A DNA stretch of 64,000 nucleotides. Origin: Lactuca virosa. Taxonomy: Eukaryota; Streptophyta; Magnoliopsida; Asterales; Asteraceae. Below the pieces are notes generated by a model. The model saw nothing but the letters and a program-made list of their open reading frames with translations, was not told the origin of the DNA and did not search any database. This document shows positions 35,303-46,586 of this stretch, in pieces. The translations under genes were made by a program, and so were the position numbers. The stretch spans positions 253,619,314-253,683,313 of the forward strand of contig CAKMRJ010005412.1 of assembly GCA_928212115.1 (NCBI GenBank). Direction: 5' to 3'. The stretch's first letter is position 1. Each line of letters begins with the position of its first letter.

Positions 35303-36511
35303 TACCTGCAACGTCCGACGCTGCTCGCGTCTCCATGGTAGTCATCTAAAAAGCCCTGCTTCCTACCGCAGGCGCCTCTGCCCGGCCCTGACGGCCATCT
35401 GAGATCCTCAAGGTTGTAGGGGCAGGTGCCATCACCCGTACTGCCGAAAGCAAACTGGGACACTGGGCCTTCTTGTGGCCCCGCTAATTGCAGTGAAAAC
35501 ATATCAAGTCTGATCCCTGTGTGGTGGTAACAGTACAATCCCTGCTAAAATGACCAGTCCGACCGCACTTGAAGCAGCCAGACTCACCACCGCTACCACT
35601 CCTGCATGCACCCCCGTGCGTCCTGCCACACTTCCCGCATCGGCTGTGGTCCTGATAATCCCTCGATCTCGAATCTGATCCCTTGGGCCTTTTGCCCGAA
35701 CCTGTGACTATCTGAATCTCATCCGGCTTCCTCTTCCAGATCTGCTCCAAATCGATTTCCCTTTCTCTAGCCCGAGCGATCATATCCTCCAACGTCTTGC
35801 AGCTGGACCTGTTCACAAACTGCCTGATGTCATCCCTCAACATCTCGTGATATCGGGCCTTCTTCATCTCCTCATCCGCGACATACTGCGGAACCAGAAG
35901 GGACCTCTCCCTGAACTTGGCGGTGATCTCCGCCACAGTCTCAGTAGTCTGCGTCAAATCCTGAAACTCCCGTGCCAACTGCTGCACCTCAATAATCAGT
36001 GAAAACTCAGCCCTAAACCTGGCTGAGAAATCGCTCCATGTCATCGCGTCCAACGCGGCATCATCACCAATGGCATGACCAATCTCCTCTCACCAATCCC
36101 TCGCTCTGTCCTTTAGAAGACAGGAGGCGAGTCTGACCTTGTCCCCCTCGGTACACCGGCTTATACGAAAAGCGTTGGCAACATCAGCCAACCACCTGCT
36201 GCTAGCAATGGGTCCCTAGCCCCATGATAATCTGGTTCCCCGCAAGCCCTGAACTCTCGGAATGTCAAAGTACGCGCTCCCATCAAGTCCATCATCTCGG
36301 TACGGAAGGCTCCCAGCATCTCATCCAAGATCTCCAGTATACCCTCCTTAACCGTGCCAAAGATCACACGAGTCTGATCTAGTATGTTGCGCATAACCTC
36401 TGCTGATATCAACTCTCTCATACGCTCTTCGAGCTGCTCGGCTCCTGAACCTGAGCCTGATCCCTCTCCGGCGCCTGATCCGCCCACTGGTCTCTCTCGC
36501 AACGTCACCAT
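35303..36511 (-). pseudogene. Gag of family 2, unit 1
   Basis: The ATG at 36511 (MVTLRERPVG) opens a chromovirus-type Gag with the core motif FRAEFSLIIEVQQLAREFQDLTQ split into the second reading block, and knuckles CGKCGRTHGGAC, CFKCGRTGHFSRDC and a third starting CFHCN. Defects: a one-base deletion in a G run near 36209 (absent from unit 2), a TGA at 36090-36092, a TAG inside the third knuckle near 35484, and a TAG in the gag-pro linker. The open sense ends after VAGM near 35305, the point at which protease would start in a complete element. Particle-forming role is inferred from the family. The third knuckle is cut short by its stop. Confidence 0.88.
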
Positions 36512-36636
36512 GCTGAAAAATATAATACAATAACTATTAGAATACTCATCACTGCTGCGAGACCAAACACACGCACTACCAGTTTCCCGGTCTCGTCTCG
36601 GCCTTTCCCGAATCGAGTACGGATCCTCTACTTTCA

Positions 36637-36656
36637 GTAGTACGGGCCCATACTAC
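36637..36656 (-). promoter_or_regulatory. Possible dimerisation hairpin in family 2 leader, unit 1
   Basis: The same 20 bases as at 25047-25066: seven-pair stem, GGGCCC loop, here about 126 bases upstream of gag. Flanking bases CTTTCA and CTTCCACA are also shared between families. Confidence 0.6.
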
Positions 36657-37512
36657 CTTCCACATCTATCCGTACTTTCCTCAAGAACTGCCTCGACTCC
36701 ACCAGGTCTCTTTTCTACTACTACTGCTCCCAGCACTACCTCATCCTAGGCTTACCCTAGGGAAACCTCTGACTCAAACCAAGCCAGTCCTCAGCCGCTG
36801 AAGGCCTCCTTGTGATGCCAATTAGCCATCACCTGGATACCATCACATGTGACGAGGCTCAGATAATCCTTCGAGTAAAAGACTCGTCCCTACAGTGGTT
36901 GGACTCAAACAAGAGCTGTGCAATAGGGCCAATTCCAGCACTCTGAGATTATTCAACCCTGATCACATGTGACGTGACGTGTCCACCTAATGGCTAACTC
37001 TCATCACTCAGAATCCCACAATGCACAAAGCAAGCAACATTCAGACAAGGGAAAATCTAACCATAACATACTCAAGCAATCATAATCTCATATCAGGAAC
37101 CTGCACTAGCATGCAACACAAGCTCATAAACTCAGGCATAACCTAAACAGGCTATCCTACTACTGTCTAACCAGTACTATCATGCAGCTCAAAAGCACAT
37201 ATAACAGGCACATAAGGCATCCTCCCTAGATCCTTAGTCCTAATCTAGCATGTTGTTCTATTAACTGATAATCATAACATAAACTTGTATGGGTATTTTG
37301 GGGTACTTACTTGAGCTCGGCTGATTGCATGCACCACACCCCTTTTTCTTTTCAAGGTTCTTTTCTTTCTGAATTCTCTTTGCCTTTCTAAAACTGTTTT
37401 CTTTCTCAAAACTCTTTTTACAAAACTGTCTTTTCATTTTGAAAACTTCTATACCAATTCCTTAGTTTGAGTTCAGACACACCCGAGAGTATGTCCGAAT
37501 CCCTCAAACCAA

Positions 37513-37525
37513 GGCTCTGATACCA
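37513..37525 (-). other. Primer binding site, family 2 unit 1
   Basis: Minus strand TGGTATCAGAGCC, initiator Met tRNA type, three bases from LTR B. Confidence 0.93.
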
Positions 37526-37528
37526 ACT

Positions 37529-39101
37529 TGTAACGTCCCAAAATTCAAGACTAAAAATTTCTTTTATAAAACATTACTTAAAACACAATTATCAATCCAT
37601 AACATAATCAGAGTATTAATTTCCAAAACATATGTTCATTATCAGAGTAAAACATCCCGGGCTGACTAATCTATGGTGTGTGCCATGCGATCACCCCGAG
37701 CTCTTCCCTCCGCTACCGGAAGTACCTGAAACCAAAACTGAAAACCATAAGCACGAAACTTAGTGAGTTCCCCCAACCTACCACATACCATGCATAAACA
37801 CATAATGTACATACTGGGCCACGCCCGCTATTCTGGGCCTCGCCCCCTACCTCGGGCCTCGCCCGCTACAACGGCCCCGCCGCTCCAGGCCCCGCCTGGC
37901 TTTGAACCCCGCTCGGATACAGATTTGTTTCACTTAGGCCTCGCCTGTCCTCCGAAAGTCAACTAAGTCAACTCTGGTCAAAGTCAAAGTCCTGGTCAAA
38001 GTCAACCTTCCAGGTCAACCCTACTCGCCGAGTCTGCCTACTGACTCGCCGAGTTCATATGCTCAGAGTCCTTCCATTCGCGACTCGACTCGCCGAGTCA
38101 GCCCATGACTCGCCGAGTCCACTGATTTCCGAGTCCTGTCCTATCCAACTCACTGAGTCTCCACTCGACTCACTGATTCGAGTCTTAACTCGAGGGGTTT
38201 GGGGTTTCTCGACTTGACTCGCCGAGTCCAAGAACAGACTCGCCGAGTCCAAGGCATTCTTCAACAGACTCGCCGAGTTGTTCATCCAACTCGTCGAGTT
38301 CCTCCTAATCTTCATACTACTCACCGAGTCCACTCGAAGGACTCGCCGAGTCTATTCAGTCCTTCATACATTCAGAGGCTTTTTGAGTCATGCAGGGACT
38401 CCAACTCATAGATCTACTCTTCCCAAGCCCATCCCTCACGTAAAGTTGCAAACTTTACGTGTAGCTAAGGAGATCTAGGCCCAAAACACTTCATACTCGG
38501 GTTTAAGACACCCATGCTTCACCTACACCTCCAAGACTAATACTTTATGGCTCTCTAGGCCAGAATACACTTAGATCTGAAGTTGCAACTTCAGATCTGA
38601 ACCTCTAACCCGAAATGGCTCTAGAACATAGCATAAAAGCCCCAAATCTCATGACAAAAGGTAACTAGGAGCAAAGGAGTGAAGGTAATGACTTCTTACC
38701 TTCAAATGCTCTGAAAAGTCACACCAAATCTGGATCCAAGGCTTCCTCTTGCACCACTATGAACTTCCTTCTCTTCCAAGCTTTAAATCACAACACCAAG
38801 GCTAGATCTTTGCTCAAAAACGGATATGGTGGCTAGGGTTCGATGTTCTGGATGAGAGGAGTTGTAAAGGAACCCTAAGGAAGAGAATGAGATGTTTAAA
38901 TAATGCACAATGTCCCGGATTTAGGGTTTCTCTCTTCAAACAGCACTCGCCGAGTCCATTCTCCGACTCACCGAGTCGGTCACTTACTCCTCGACCCGGA
39001 TCCCGCTCGGACTCGTCGAGTTCCTCCTTGGACTCGACGAGTTGACCCATTGACTTAGAGTTTTCTTTCCTTTCTTGGTCTTTCTAATTTTGGGTGTTAC
39101 A
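37529..39101 (-). repeat. Family 2 LTR copy B (middle)
   Basis: 1,573 bp. It differs from copy A at only about four sites, but from copy C at more than ten. No target duplication lies beside it; both flanks are element interior. It serves as 5' LTR of unit 1 and 3' LTR of unit 2. Confidence 0.94.
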
Positions 39102-40962
39102 ACTCTCCTCCACTTAAACTAAACTTCGTCCTCGAAGTTTCTCCACGGCTAATCGCCCTTCAATCTGCTGTCAACACTCTGCTTGGTCGACCTAACATCC
39201 ACTGACCACCTTCGCTGGCCTTTCACCCGGTCATTCTGACTAACATTAATCCTTTCGAATAGTGTCCTCGGGTTCACCCTAACCCTGATCATTCTTGGAA
39301 CCCAACTTACTCAACTGACAATCCTTTTGGTACTCCCTGCGTACTGAAACTGAACCCATAGGGGGTCCACCCCCTCTTTCCTTGCGGGATTTCTGGCCTT
39401 TCCAAGGCAACGTTCCATACCAACTACCCCTCTGTCACTGTGAAGGTCCTATCCTTCACCAAATTCATTACCCCCGCTACTTCCAGTACGGGTCGTTACT
39501 GCCAGTATCCACTGGACACTTCTCACTATTATCACTTAGTGCTGAGCACTCCTCGATCAACTAACTGAATTCCACCATGGACTGCTTACCATCACTGCCA
39601 CTGACTGAAAATCTCTGTTGTCCCTTATCCGCCTTCCGGATGAACCGAGACCACCCTGGTCCCTACTGATGTATCAATATCTGGGTTACCGGCTCCCACC
39701 GGTCGCTAGCCCCAACACCAACTCCTAGTCGCTCCCAACGACTTTCGAAGAAACTTAGTCTATCTAATATTGCCCTCTCTACTCTGCCACTCTGGCGCTA
39801 CAACTACAAGTCCTGGGATCCTCGATCCCCTAACTTGACCCTAAGGTCCTTACCAGGTCCCACCTGTGCCACTAACACTCATGGGCCTCGCCCACGGGTC
39901 TTACCCGACTATAACCTCAAGCGATATATCCTTCTAGTCTCACTTGTCTAGCCACTCTCACACGGGCCTCGCCCACGGGTCTCACCCAACCACACTACTG
40001 AGCAACTCTGCTCTCAGGTCTCACCTATACTGCTACTCATATGGGCCTCGCCCACGGGTCTCACCCAACTACATCTTGGAGCAGCCTCTCCTAATGTCTC
40101 ACCTCTCTAGGGCTGTGCAGGCAAGCTCCACACCATTCTCAACCACTATCCATTCTTGATCCCTACCTTGATCACTAGGAGGTAAGGGCCTCGCCCCAAC
40201 TCCGCTAACTAAGCTGCTAAGGAATGCTACGGCTTACCCGTAGTCTTACAACACCTTCTATACTCACTGACTGCTAGTGAATTCTACGGCTACCCCGTAG
40301 TCTTATAACACTTTCCCTCTCTGACTGCCGGAAAAGCTGTGACTCTCCCGCCCCTCTACCATGCTCTACATGTTGTCTCTGCCACTGACTATTAACGCGA
40401 AAGCATCCCATGCTATCTGTCCTCAAGATATTCATTCCGACTCACTCGAGTCCTACAGGTGATCCTCCATCCTGAATCCTCAACCACGTACTAACCATCA
40501 AACGCTGCGCCACTTCTTTTCCTCCTCAGAGATCGTGTACTCATTCTGCATGCTCTTACCCTTGTACACTCGGAGGGTTCTCCCCCACTTCGATCCTGCT
40601 TCCACCTCACTGCTCAATGCTTGAACAGAATTCCCGATCCTTGCTACCATCCCATAATCAATCTGCTGAGGAACCCGAACTCACCATAGCTAGAGATCTA
40701 ACAAGTCCATCTCCAAGCGATACATTTCCCAAACTAGCGAGACATTCCAAGTCCCACACAGGCATGCTACAGTTACTGCATCCTAAGTGACCTTCTCCGA
40801 TAGGGCACATTTCCTAACTACCATTTAGATATCCAAGGTATGCAGATGGCATATAACTCAATCACAAGCAAGCCGCACAAAATTAAAATACTCATACCAA
40901 TAATGATGCAGAACCATAACAATATAATCATGCATAAGGAAAAACAGAAAACGGAAGTCGCA
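39102..40962 (-). other. 3' noncoding interior of family 2, unit 2
   Basis: Near-identical to 33442-35302. I noticed one substitution (G at about 40757 where unit 1 has T). No pol. Confidence 0.8.
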
Positions 40963-42172
40963 TACCTGCAACGTCCGACGCTGCTCGCGTCTCCATGGTA
41001 GTCATCTAAAAAGCCCTGCTTCCTACCGCAGGCGCCTCTGCCCGGCCCTGACGGCCATCTGAGATCCTCAAGGTTGTAGGGGCAGGTGCCATCACCCGTA
41101 CTGCCGAAAGCAAACTGGGACACTGGGCCTTCTTGTGGCCCCGCTAATTGCAGTGAAAACATATCAAGTCTGATCCCTGTGTGGTGGTAACAGTACAATC
41201 CCTGCTAAAATGACCAGTCCGACCGCACTTGAAGCAGCCAGACTCACCACCGCTACCACTCCTGCATGCACCCCCGTGCGTCCTGCCACACTTCCCGCAT
41301 CGGCTGTGGTCCTGATAATCCCTCGATCTCGAATCTGATCCCTTGGGCCTTTTGCCCGAACCTGTGACTATCTGAATCTCATCCGGCTTCCTCTTCCAGA
41401 TCTGCTCCAAATCGATTTCCCTTTCTCTAGCCCGAGCGATCATATCCTCCAACGTCTTGCAGCTGGACCTGTTCACAAACTGCCTGATGTCATCCCTCAA
41501 CATCTCGTGATATCGGGCCTTCTTCATCTCCTCATCCGCGACATACTGCGGAACCAGAAGGGACCTCTCCCTGAACTTGGCGGTGATCTCCGCCACAGTC
41601 TCAGTAGTCTGCGTCAAATCCTGAAACTCCCGTGCCAACTGCTGCACCTCAATAATCAGTGAAAACTCAGCCCTAAACCTGGCTGAGAAATCGCTCCATG
41701 TCATCGCGTCCAACGCGGCATCATCACCAATGGCATGACCAATCTCCTCTCACCAATCCCTCGCTCTGTCCTTTAGAAGACAGGAGGCGAGTCTGACCTT
41801 GTCCCCCTCGGTACACCGGCTTATACGAAAAGCGTTGGCAACATCAGCCAACCACCTGCTGCTAGCAATGGGGTCCCTAGCCCCATGATAATCTGGTTCC
41901 CCGCAAGCCCTGAACTCTCGGAATGTCAAAGTACGCGCTCCCATCAAGTCCATCATCTCGGTACGGAAGGCTCCCAGCATCTCATCCAAGATCTCCAGTA
42001 TACCCTCCTTAACCGTGCCAAAGATCACACGAGTCTGATCTAGTATGTTGCGCATAACCTCTGCTGATATCAACTCTCTCATACGCTCTTCGAGCTGCTC
42101 GGCTCCTGAACCTGAGCCTGATCCCTCTCCGGCGCCTGATCCGCCCACTGGTCTCTCTCGCAACGTCACCAT
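40963..42172 (-). pseudogene. Gag of family 2, unit 2
   Basis: Same gene as in unit 1 without the G-run deletion, so one frame runs from ATG 42172 through the core and knuckles. It keeps the shared stops: TGA at 41750-41752 (just after RARDW), TAG near 41144 in the third knuckle and TAG in the linker. Stops common to both units must predate the tandem duplication; the deletion in unit 1 came afterwards. It ends at the same VAGM junction near 40965. Confidence 0.88.
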
Positions 42173-42297
42173 GCTGAAAAATATAATACAATAACTATTA
42201 GAATACTCATCACTGCTGCGAGACCAAACACACGCACTACCAGTTTCCCGGTCTCGTCTCGGCCTTTCCCGAATCGAGTACGGATCCTCTACTTTCA

Positions 42298-42317
42298 GTA
42301 GTACGGGCCCATACTAC
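42298..42317 (-). promoter_or_regulatory. Possible dimerisation hairpin in family 2 leader, unit 2
   Basis: Identical to the hairpin of unit 1. Confidence 0.6.
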
Positions 42318-43173
42318 CTTCCACATCTATCCGTACTTTCCTCAAGAACTGCCTCGACTCCACCAGGTCTCTTTTCTACTACTACTGCTCCCAGCACTAC
42401 CTCATCCTAGGCTTACCCTAGGGAAACCTCTGACTCAAACCAAGCCAGTCCTCAGCCGCTGAAGGCCTCCTTGTGATGCCAATTAGCCATCACCTGGATA
42501 CCATCACATGTGACGAGGCTCAGATAATCCTTCGAGTAAAAGACTCGTCCCTACAGTGGTTGGACTCAAACAAGAGCTGTGCAATAGGGCCAATTCCAGC
42601 ACTCTGAGATTATTCAACCCTGATCACATGTGACGTGACGTGTCCACCTAATGGCTAACTCTCATCACTCAGAATCCCACAATGCACAAAGCAAGCAACA
42701 TTCAGACAAGGGAAAATCTAACCATAACATACTCAAGCAATCATAATCTCATATCAGGAACCTGCACTAGCATGCAACACAAGCTCATAAACTCAGGCAT
42801 AACCTAAACAGGCTATCCTACTACTGTCTAACCAGTACTATCATGCAGCTCAAAAGCACATATAACAGGCACATAAGGCATCCTCCCTAGATCCTTAGTC
42901 CTAATCTAGCATGTTGTTCTATTAACTGATAATCATAACATAAACTTGTATGGGTATTTTGGGGTACTTACTTGAGCTCGGCTGATTGCATGCACCACAC
43001 CCCTTTTTCTTTTCAAGGTTCTTTTCTTTCTGAATTCTCTTTGCCTTTCTAAAACTGTTTTCTTTCTCAAAACTCTTTTTACAAAACTGTCTTTTCATTT
43101 TGAAAACTTCTATACCAATTCCTTAGTTTGAGTTCAGACACACCCGAGAGTATGTCCGAATCCCTCAAACCAA

Positions 43174-43186
43174 GGCTCTGATACCA
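43174..43186 (-). other. Primer binding site, family 2 unit 2
   Basis: Minus strand TGGTATCAGAGCC, three bases from LTR C. Confidence 0.93.
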
Positions 43187-43189
43187 ACT

Positions 43190-44762
43190 TGTAACGTCCC
43201 AAAATTCAAGACTAAAAATTTCTTTTATAAAACATTACTTAAAACACAATTATCAATCCATAACATAATCAGAGTATTAATTTCCAAAACATATGTTCAT
43301 TATCAGAGTAAAACATCCCGGGCTGACTAATCTATGGTGTGTGCCATGCGATCACCCCGAGCTCTTCCCTCCGCTACCGGAAGTACCTGAAACCAAAACT
43401 GAAAACCATAAGCACGAAACTTAGTGAGTTCCCCCAACCTACCACATACCATGCATAAACACATAATGCACATACTGGGCCACGCCCGCTATTCTGGGCC
43501 TCACCCCCTACCTCGGGCCTCGCCCGCTACAACGGCCCCGCCGCTCCAGGCCCCGCCTGGCTTTGAACCCCGCTCGGATACAGATTTGTTTCACTTAGGC
43601 CTCGCCTGTCCTCCGAAAGTCAACTAAGTCAACTCTAGTCAAAGTCAAAGTCCTGGTCAAAGTCAACCTTCCAGGTCAACCCTACTCGTCGAGTCTGCCT
43701 ACTGACTCGCCGAGTTCATATGGTCAGAGTCCTTCCATTCGCGACTCGACTCGCCGAGTCAGCCCATGACTCGCCGAGTCCACTGATTTCCGAGTCCTGT
43801 CCTGTCCAACTCACTGAGTCTCCACTCGACTCACTGATTCGAGTCTTAACTCGAGGGGTTTGGGGTTTCTCGACTTGACTCGCCGAGTCCAAGAACAGAC
43901 TCGCCGAGTCCAAGGCATTCTTCAACAGACTCGCCGAGTTGTTCATCCAACTCGTCGAGTTCCTCCTAATCTTCATACTACTCACCGAGTCCACTCGAAG
44001 GACTCGTCGAGTCTATTCAGTCCTTCATACATTCAGAGGCTTTTTGAGTCATGCAGGGACTCCAACTCATAGATCTACTCTTCCCAAGCCCATCCCTCAC
44101 GTAAAGTTGCAAACTTTACGTGTAGCTAAGGAGATCTAGGCCCAAAACACTTCATACTCGGGTTTAAGACACCCATGCTTCACCTACACCTCCAAGACTA
44201 ATACTTTATGGCTCTCTAGGCCAGAATACACTTAGATATGAAGTTTCAACTTCAGATCTGAACCTCTAACCCGAAATGGCTCTAGAACATAGCATAAAAG
44301 CCCCAAATCTCATGACAAAAGGAAACTAGGAGCAAAGGAGTGAAGGTAATGACTTCTTACCTTCAAATGCTCTGAAAAGTCACACCAAATCTGGATCCAA
44401 GGCTTCCTCTTGCACCACTATGAACTTCCTTCTCTTCCAAGCTTTAAATCACAACACCAAGGCTAGATCTTTGCTCAAAAACGGATATGGTGGCTAGGGT
44501 TCGATGTTCTGGATGAGAGGAGTTGTAAAGGAACCCTAAGGAAGAGAATGAGACGTTTAAACAATGCACAATGTCCCGAATTTAGGGTTTCTCTCTTCAG
44601 ACCGGACTCGCCGAGTCCATTCTCCGACTCGTCGAGTCGGTCACTTACTCCTCGACCCGGATCCCGCTCGGACTCGTCGAGTTCCTCCTTGGACTCGACG
44701 AGTTGACCCATTGACTTAGAGTTTTCTTTCCTTTCTTGGTCTTTCTGATTTTGGGTGTTACA
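43190..44762 (-). repeat. Family 2 LTR copy C (element 5' end)
   Basis: 1,573 bp, the most diverged of the three copies. It ends TGTTACA and is followed by CGAAC (44763-44767). Differences from A and B include several centre changes in the palindromes. Confidence 0.94.
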
Positions 44763-44767
44763 CGAAC

Positions 44768-45038
44768 AATTCAACTGCAATGAAGTCTATACATTAAATG
44801 TGATGTATAAAAAGTGTTGCATGATTAATAATGCACAATCAATCATGTGTTCAGATACATTAGTAAAAAGATCCCAACTTTTTGTTTTTAATTGTTATTG
44901 ATTTCGTTTATGCTAGCATGACTCTTATTGATAGTTGTTTAGATGTAGTAAACTATTTGAGCAAAAAACTAATGAACTGTAGAAATTAATTTTTCGAAAA
45001 AACTATTTGCACCCGATGCTTGGCGCGGGTAGACGGCT

Positions 45039-45040
<2 letters not shown>
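44768..45040 (+). mobile_element. Helitron-like 3' terminus
   Basis: A hairpin ACCCG...CGGGT (45011-45030, with an inner GC/GC pairing) is followed six bases later by CTAG (45037-45040) and then T of a (TG)n-(TA)n tract. A GC hairpin just before CTRR, inserted at a T in AT-rich or microsatellite DNA, is the Helitron 3' signature. The 5' end (TC...) was not identified; the body would extend left across the inserted triple-LTR element into the region before 31865. Confidence 0.65.
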
Positions 45041-45091
<51 letters not shown>

Positions 45092-45350
45092 TATGTGTAT
45101 AATAACGTATTTAAAATGTTTTTATATATGTATTTATTTAATCATATTAATACTATCAAATTTTAAAAATAATATATTTATTTGTGTATTTTACGTATTT
45201 TATATATGTATTTTTTACCATTAAAAGCATATATATATATACGTATTTATATGTATTTTTACAAATCATTACATATATACATTTTCAATTGTACAAAAAT
45301 ACATATAAATACGTGTATATATATTGCTGGTAAGGAAAAGAAAAACATTG

Positions 45351-45417
<67 letters not shown>

Positions 45418-45657
45418 GTGTATAATAACATATTTAAAATGTTTTGATATATGTATTTATTTAATCATATTAATACTATCAAATTTTAAAAATAATATAT
45501 TTATTTGTGTTTTATACGTATTTTTTACAATTAAAAACATATATATACATATTTATATGTATTTTTACAAATCATTACATATATACATTTTCAATTGTAC
45601 AAAAATACATATAAATATGTGTATATATATTGCTGATAAGGAAAAAAACATTGTAAT
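45041..45657. repeat. (GT)n/(TA)n tracts with two copies of the ~250 bp AT-rich unit
   Basis: (TG)n-(TA)n at 45041-45088, unit 1 at about 45100-45352, (TA)n at 45353-45415, unit 2 at about 45416-45657. The units match those at 6012-6262 and 6312-6540, including the ACAATTAAAA inverted pair and the TGCTGGTAAGGAAAA end. IYIY-type ORFs are artefacts. Confidence 0.88.
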
Positions 45658-45710
45658 TTATTTTTTTAGTTTGCAATAGATATATATTTCTCGAAAATAA
45701 TCAAAATGTT

Positions 45711-45770
45711 TTCAGCCTAGTTGGTTACCGTCTCGTTTTGGGAGATAGAGGTCCCGTGTTCGAATTCCTT
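45711..45770 (+). ncRNA. tRNA-like (SINE head-like) module 1
   Basis: TAGTTGGTTACCG (45718-45730) resembles a pol III A box and GTGTTCGAATTCC (45756-45768) a B box, at tRNA-like distance. No complete cloverleaf is evident, so it is more likely a SINE head or decayed tRNA than a functional tRNA. Confidence 0.5.
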
Positions 45771-45870
45771 TCTCCTTTACTCTTAATTTAAAAATCATTT
45801 TTCTATGAACTTTAAGTAAATGAAATAAGCAATATATAGAATTGTGAAGGATGAAATGCAAATATATCTT

Positions 45871-45932
45871 CTGGCCTAAATGGTAAGGCGCGAGTGTTGT
45901 GACATGCCAGGGAGGTCCCCGGTTCGAAACTC
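45871..45932 (+). ncRNA. tRNA-like (SINE head-like) module 2
   Basis: TGGCCTAAATGGTAAGGCG is A-box-like and CGGTTCGAAAC (about 45920-45930) is B-box-like. It lies 160 bases after module 1 in the same direction. The 3' end and target duplication were not found. Confidence 0.5.
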
Positions 45933-45950
45933 TCTCGCTTTGTTTATTTA

Positions 45951-46248
45951 GAAGTATAATGAATCAGCATGCCACGTTAGCGATCTGCAATCTCCCACAT
46001 TTCTTTCTTTGGGTTCTTTAAGAAGTATAATGAACCAGCATGCCACATCAACGATCTGCAATCTCCCATATTTCTATAATCGGGTTCTTTAATTTTATTT
46101 AGAAGTACAATGAATCAGCATGCCACGTCAGCGATCTGCAATCTCCAACATTTCTTTCTTTGGGTTCTTTAAGAAGTATAGTGAATCAGCATGCCACGTC
46201 AGCGATCTGCAATCTCCCACATTTCTTTAATTGGGTTCTTTAATTTTC
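45951..46248. repeat. Four-copy 70-80 bp tandem repeat
   Basis: Copies begin near 45951, 46021, 46101 and 46171, each with GAATCAGCATGCCACG, GCGATCTGCAATCTCC and GGGTTCTTTAA. A few substitutions and a short spacer distinguish the copies. Confidence 0.92.
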
Positions 46249-46418
46249 ATGTGTTGATCAGGTAAAGGTTCATATGTGTTATTAACTAAATCAATGCAGG
46301 TTTCGGTTTAAGATGGCCTAGCCTTTCAAGTTATAAGACAGCAAGACACTAGTGTAGACATAAAGTATCAGTTTCAAGCCTTATTTGAAGTATTAAACTG
46401 AGAATGGTGTAAAGGATA

Positions 46419-46586
46419 TATAAAATTCTATAAGCCAAACCAGTTTTTGTATTTCATTGATTGAAAAAAGAATACAGGGCGATTAATAAAAAGAAAAACT
46501 AGCTAGAAAGCAGGACTAAACTAGGAAACAGAAACAAGGAATAAAAAAAGAAGATATGATAGAGATATGACAAAATATATCCTTTA
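46419..46586 (-). repeat. Copia element 2, 3' LTR
   Basis: 168 bp. The first three bases in element orientation (TAA, 46586-46584) also serve as the pol stop codon. Confidence 0.95.

Larger units (their letters stand above)
31870..44762 (-). mobile_element. Gag-only Ty3/gypsy element, family 2, in a tandem three-LTR array
   Basis: Three LTRs (31870-33441, 37529-39101, 43190-44762) alternate with two interiors (33442-37528, 39102-43189). Only the outermost LTRs are flanked by CGAAC (31865-31869, 44763-44767), so one insertion later gained an extra LTR plus interior. The repeat period is 5,659-5,661 bp. The two interiors differ at only a few bases. Each has, in minus orientation, primer site, leader hairpin, gag and a long noncoding 3' part, but no pol. 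It parallels the family at 9439-28125. Collapse or duplication in assembly is an alternative to a real tandem. Confidence 0.9.

Noticed and set aside
45711..45932. Functional tRNA genes
   Set aside because: Only A-box and B-box-like motifs are seen; no acceptor stem pairing or complete cloverleaf could be drawn.
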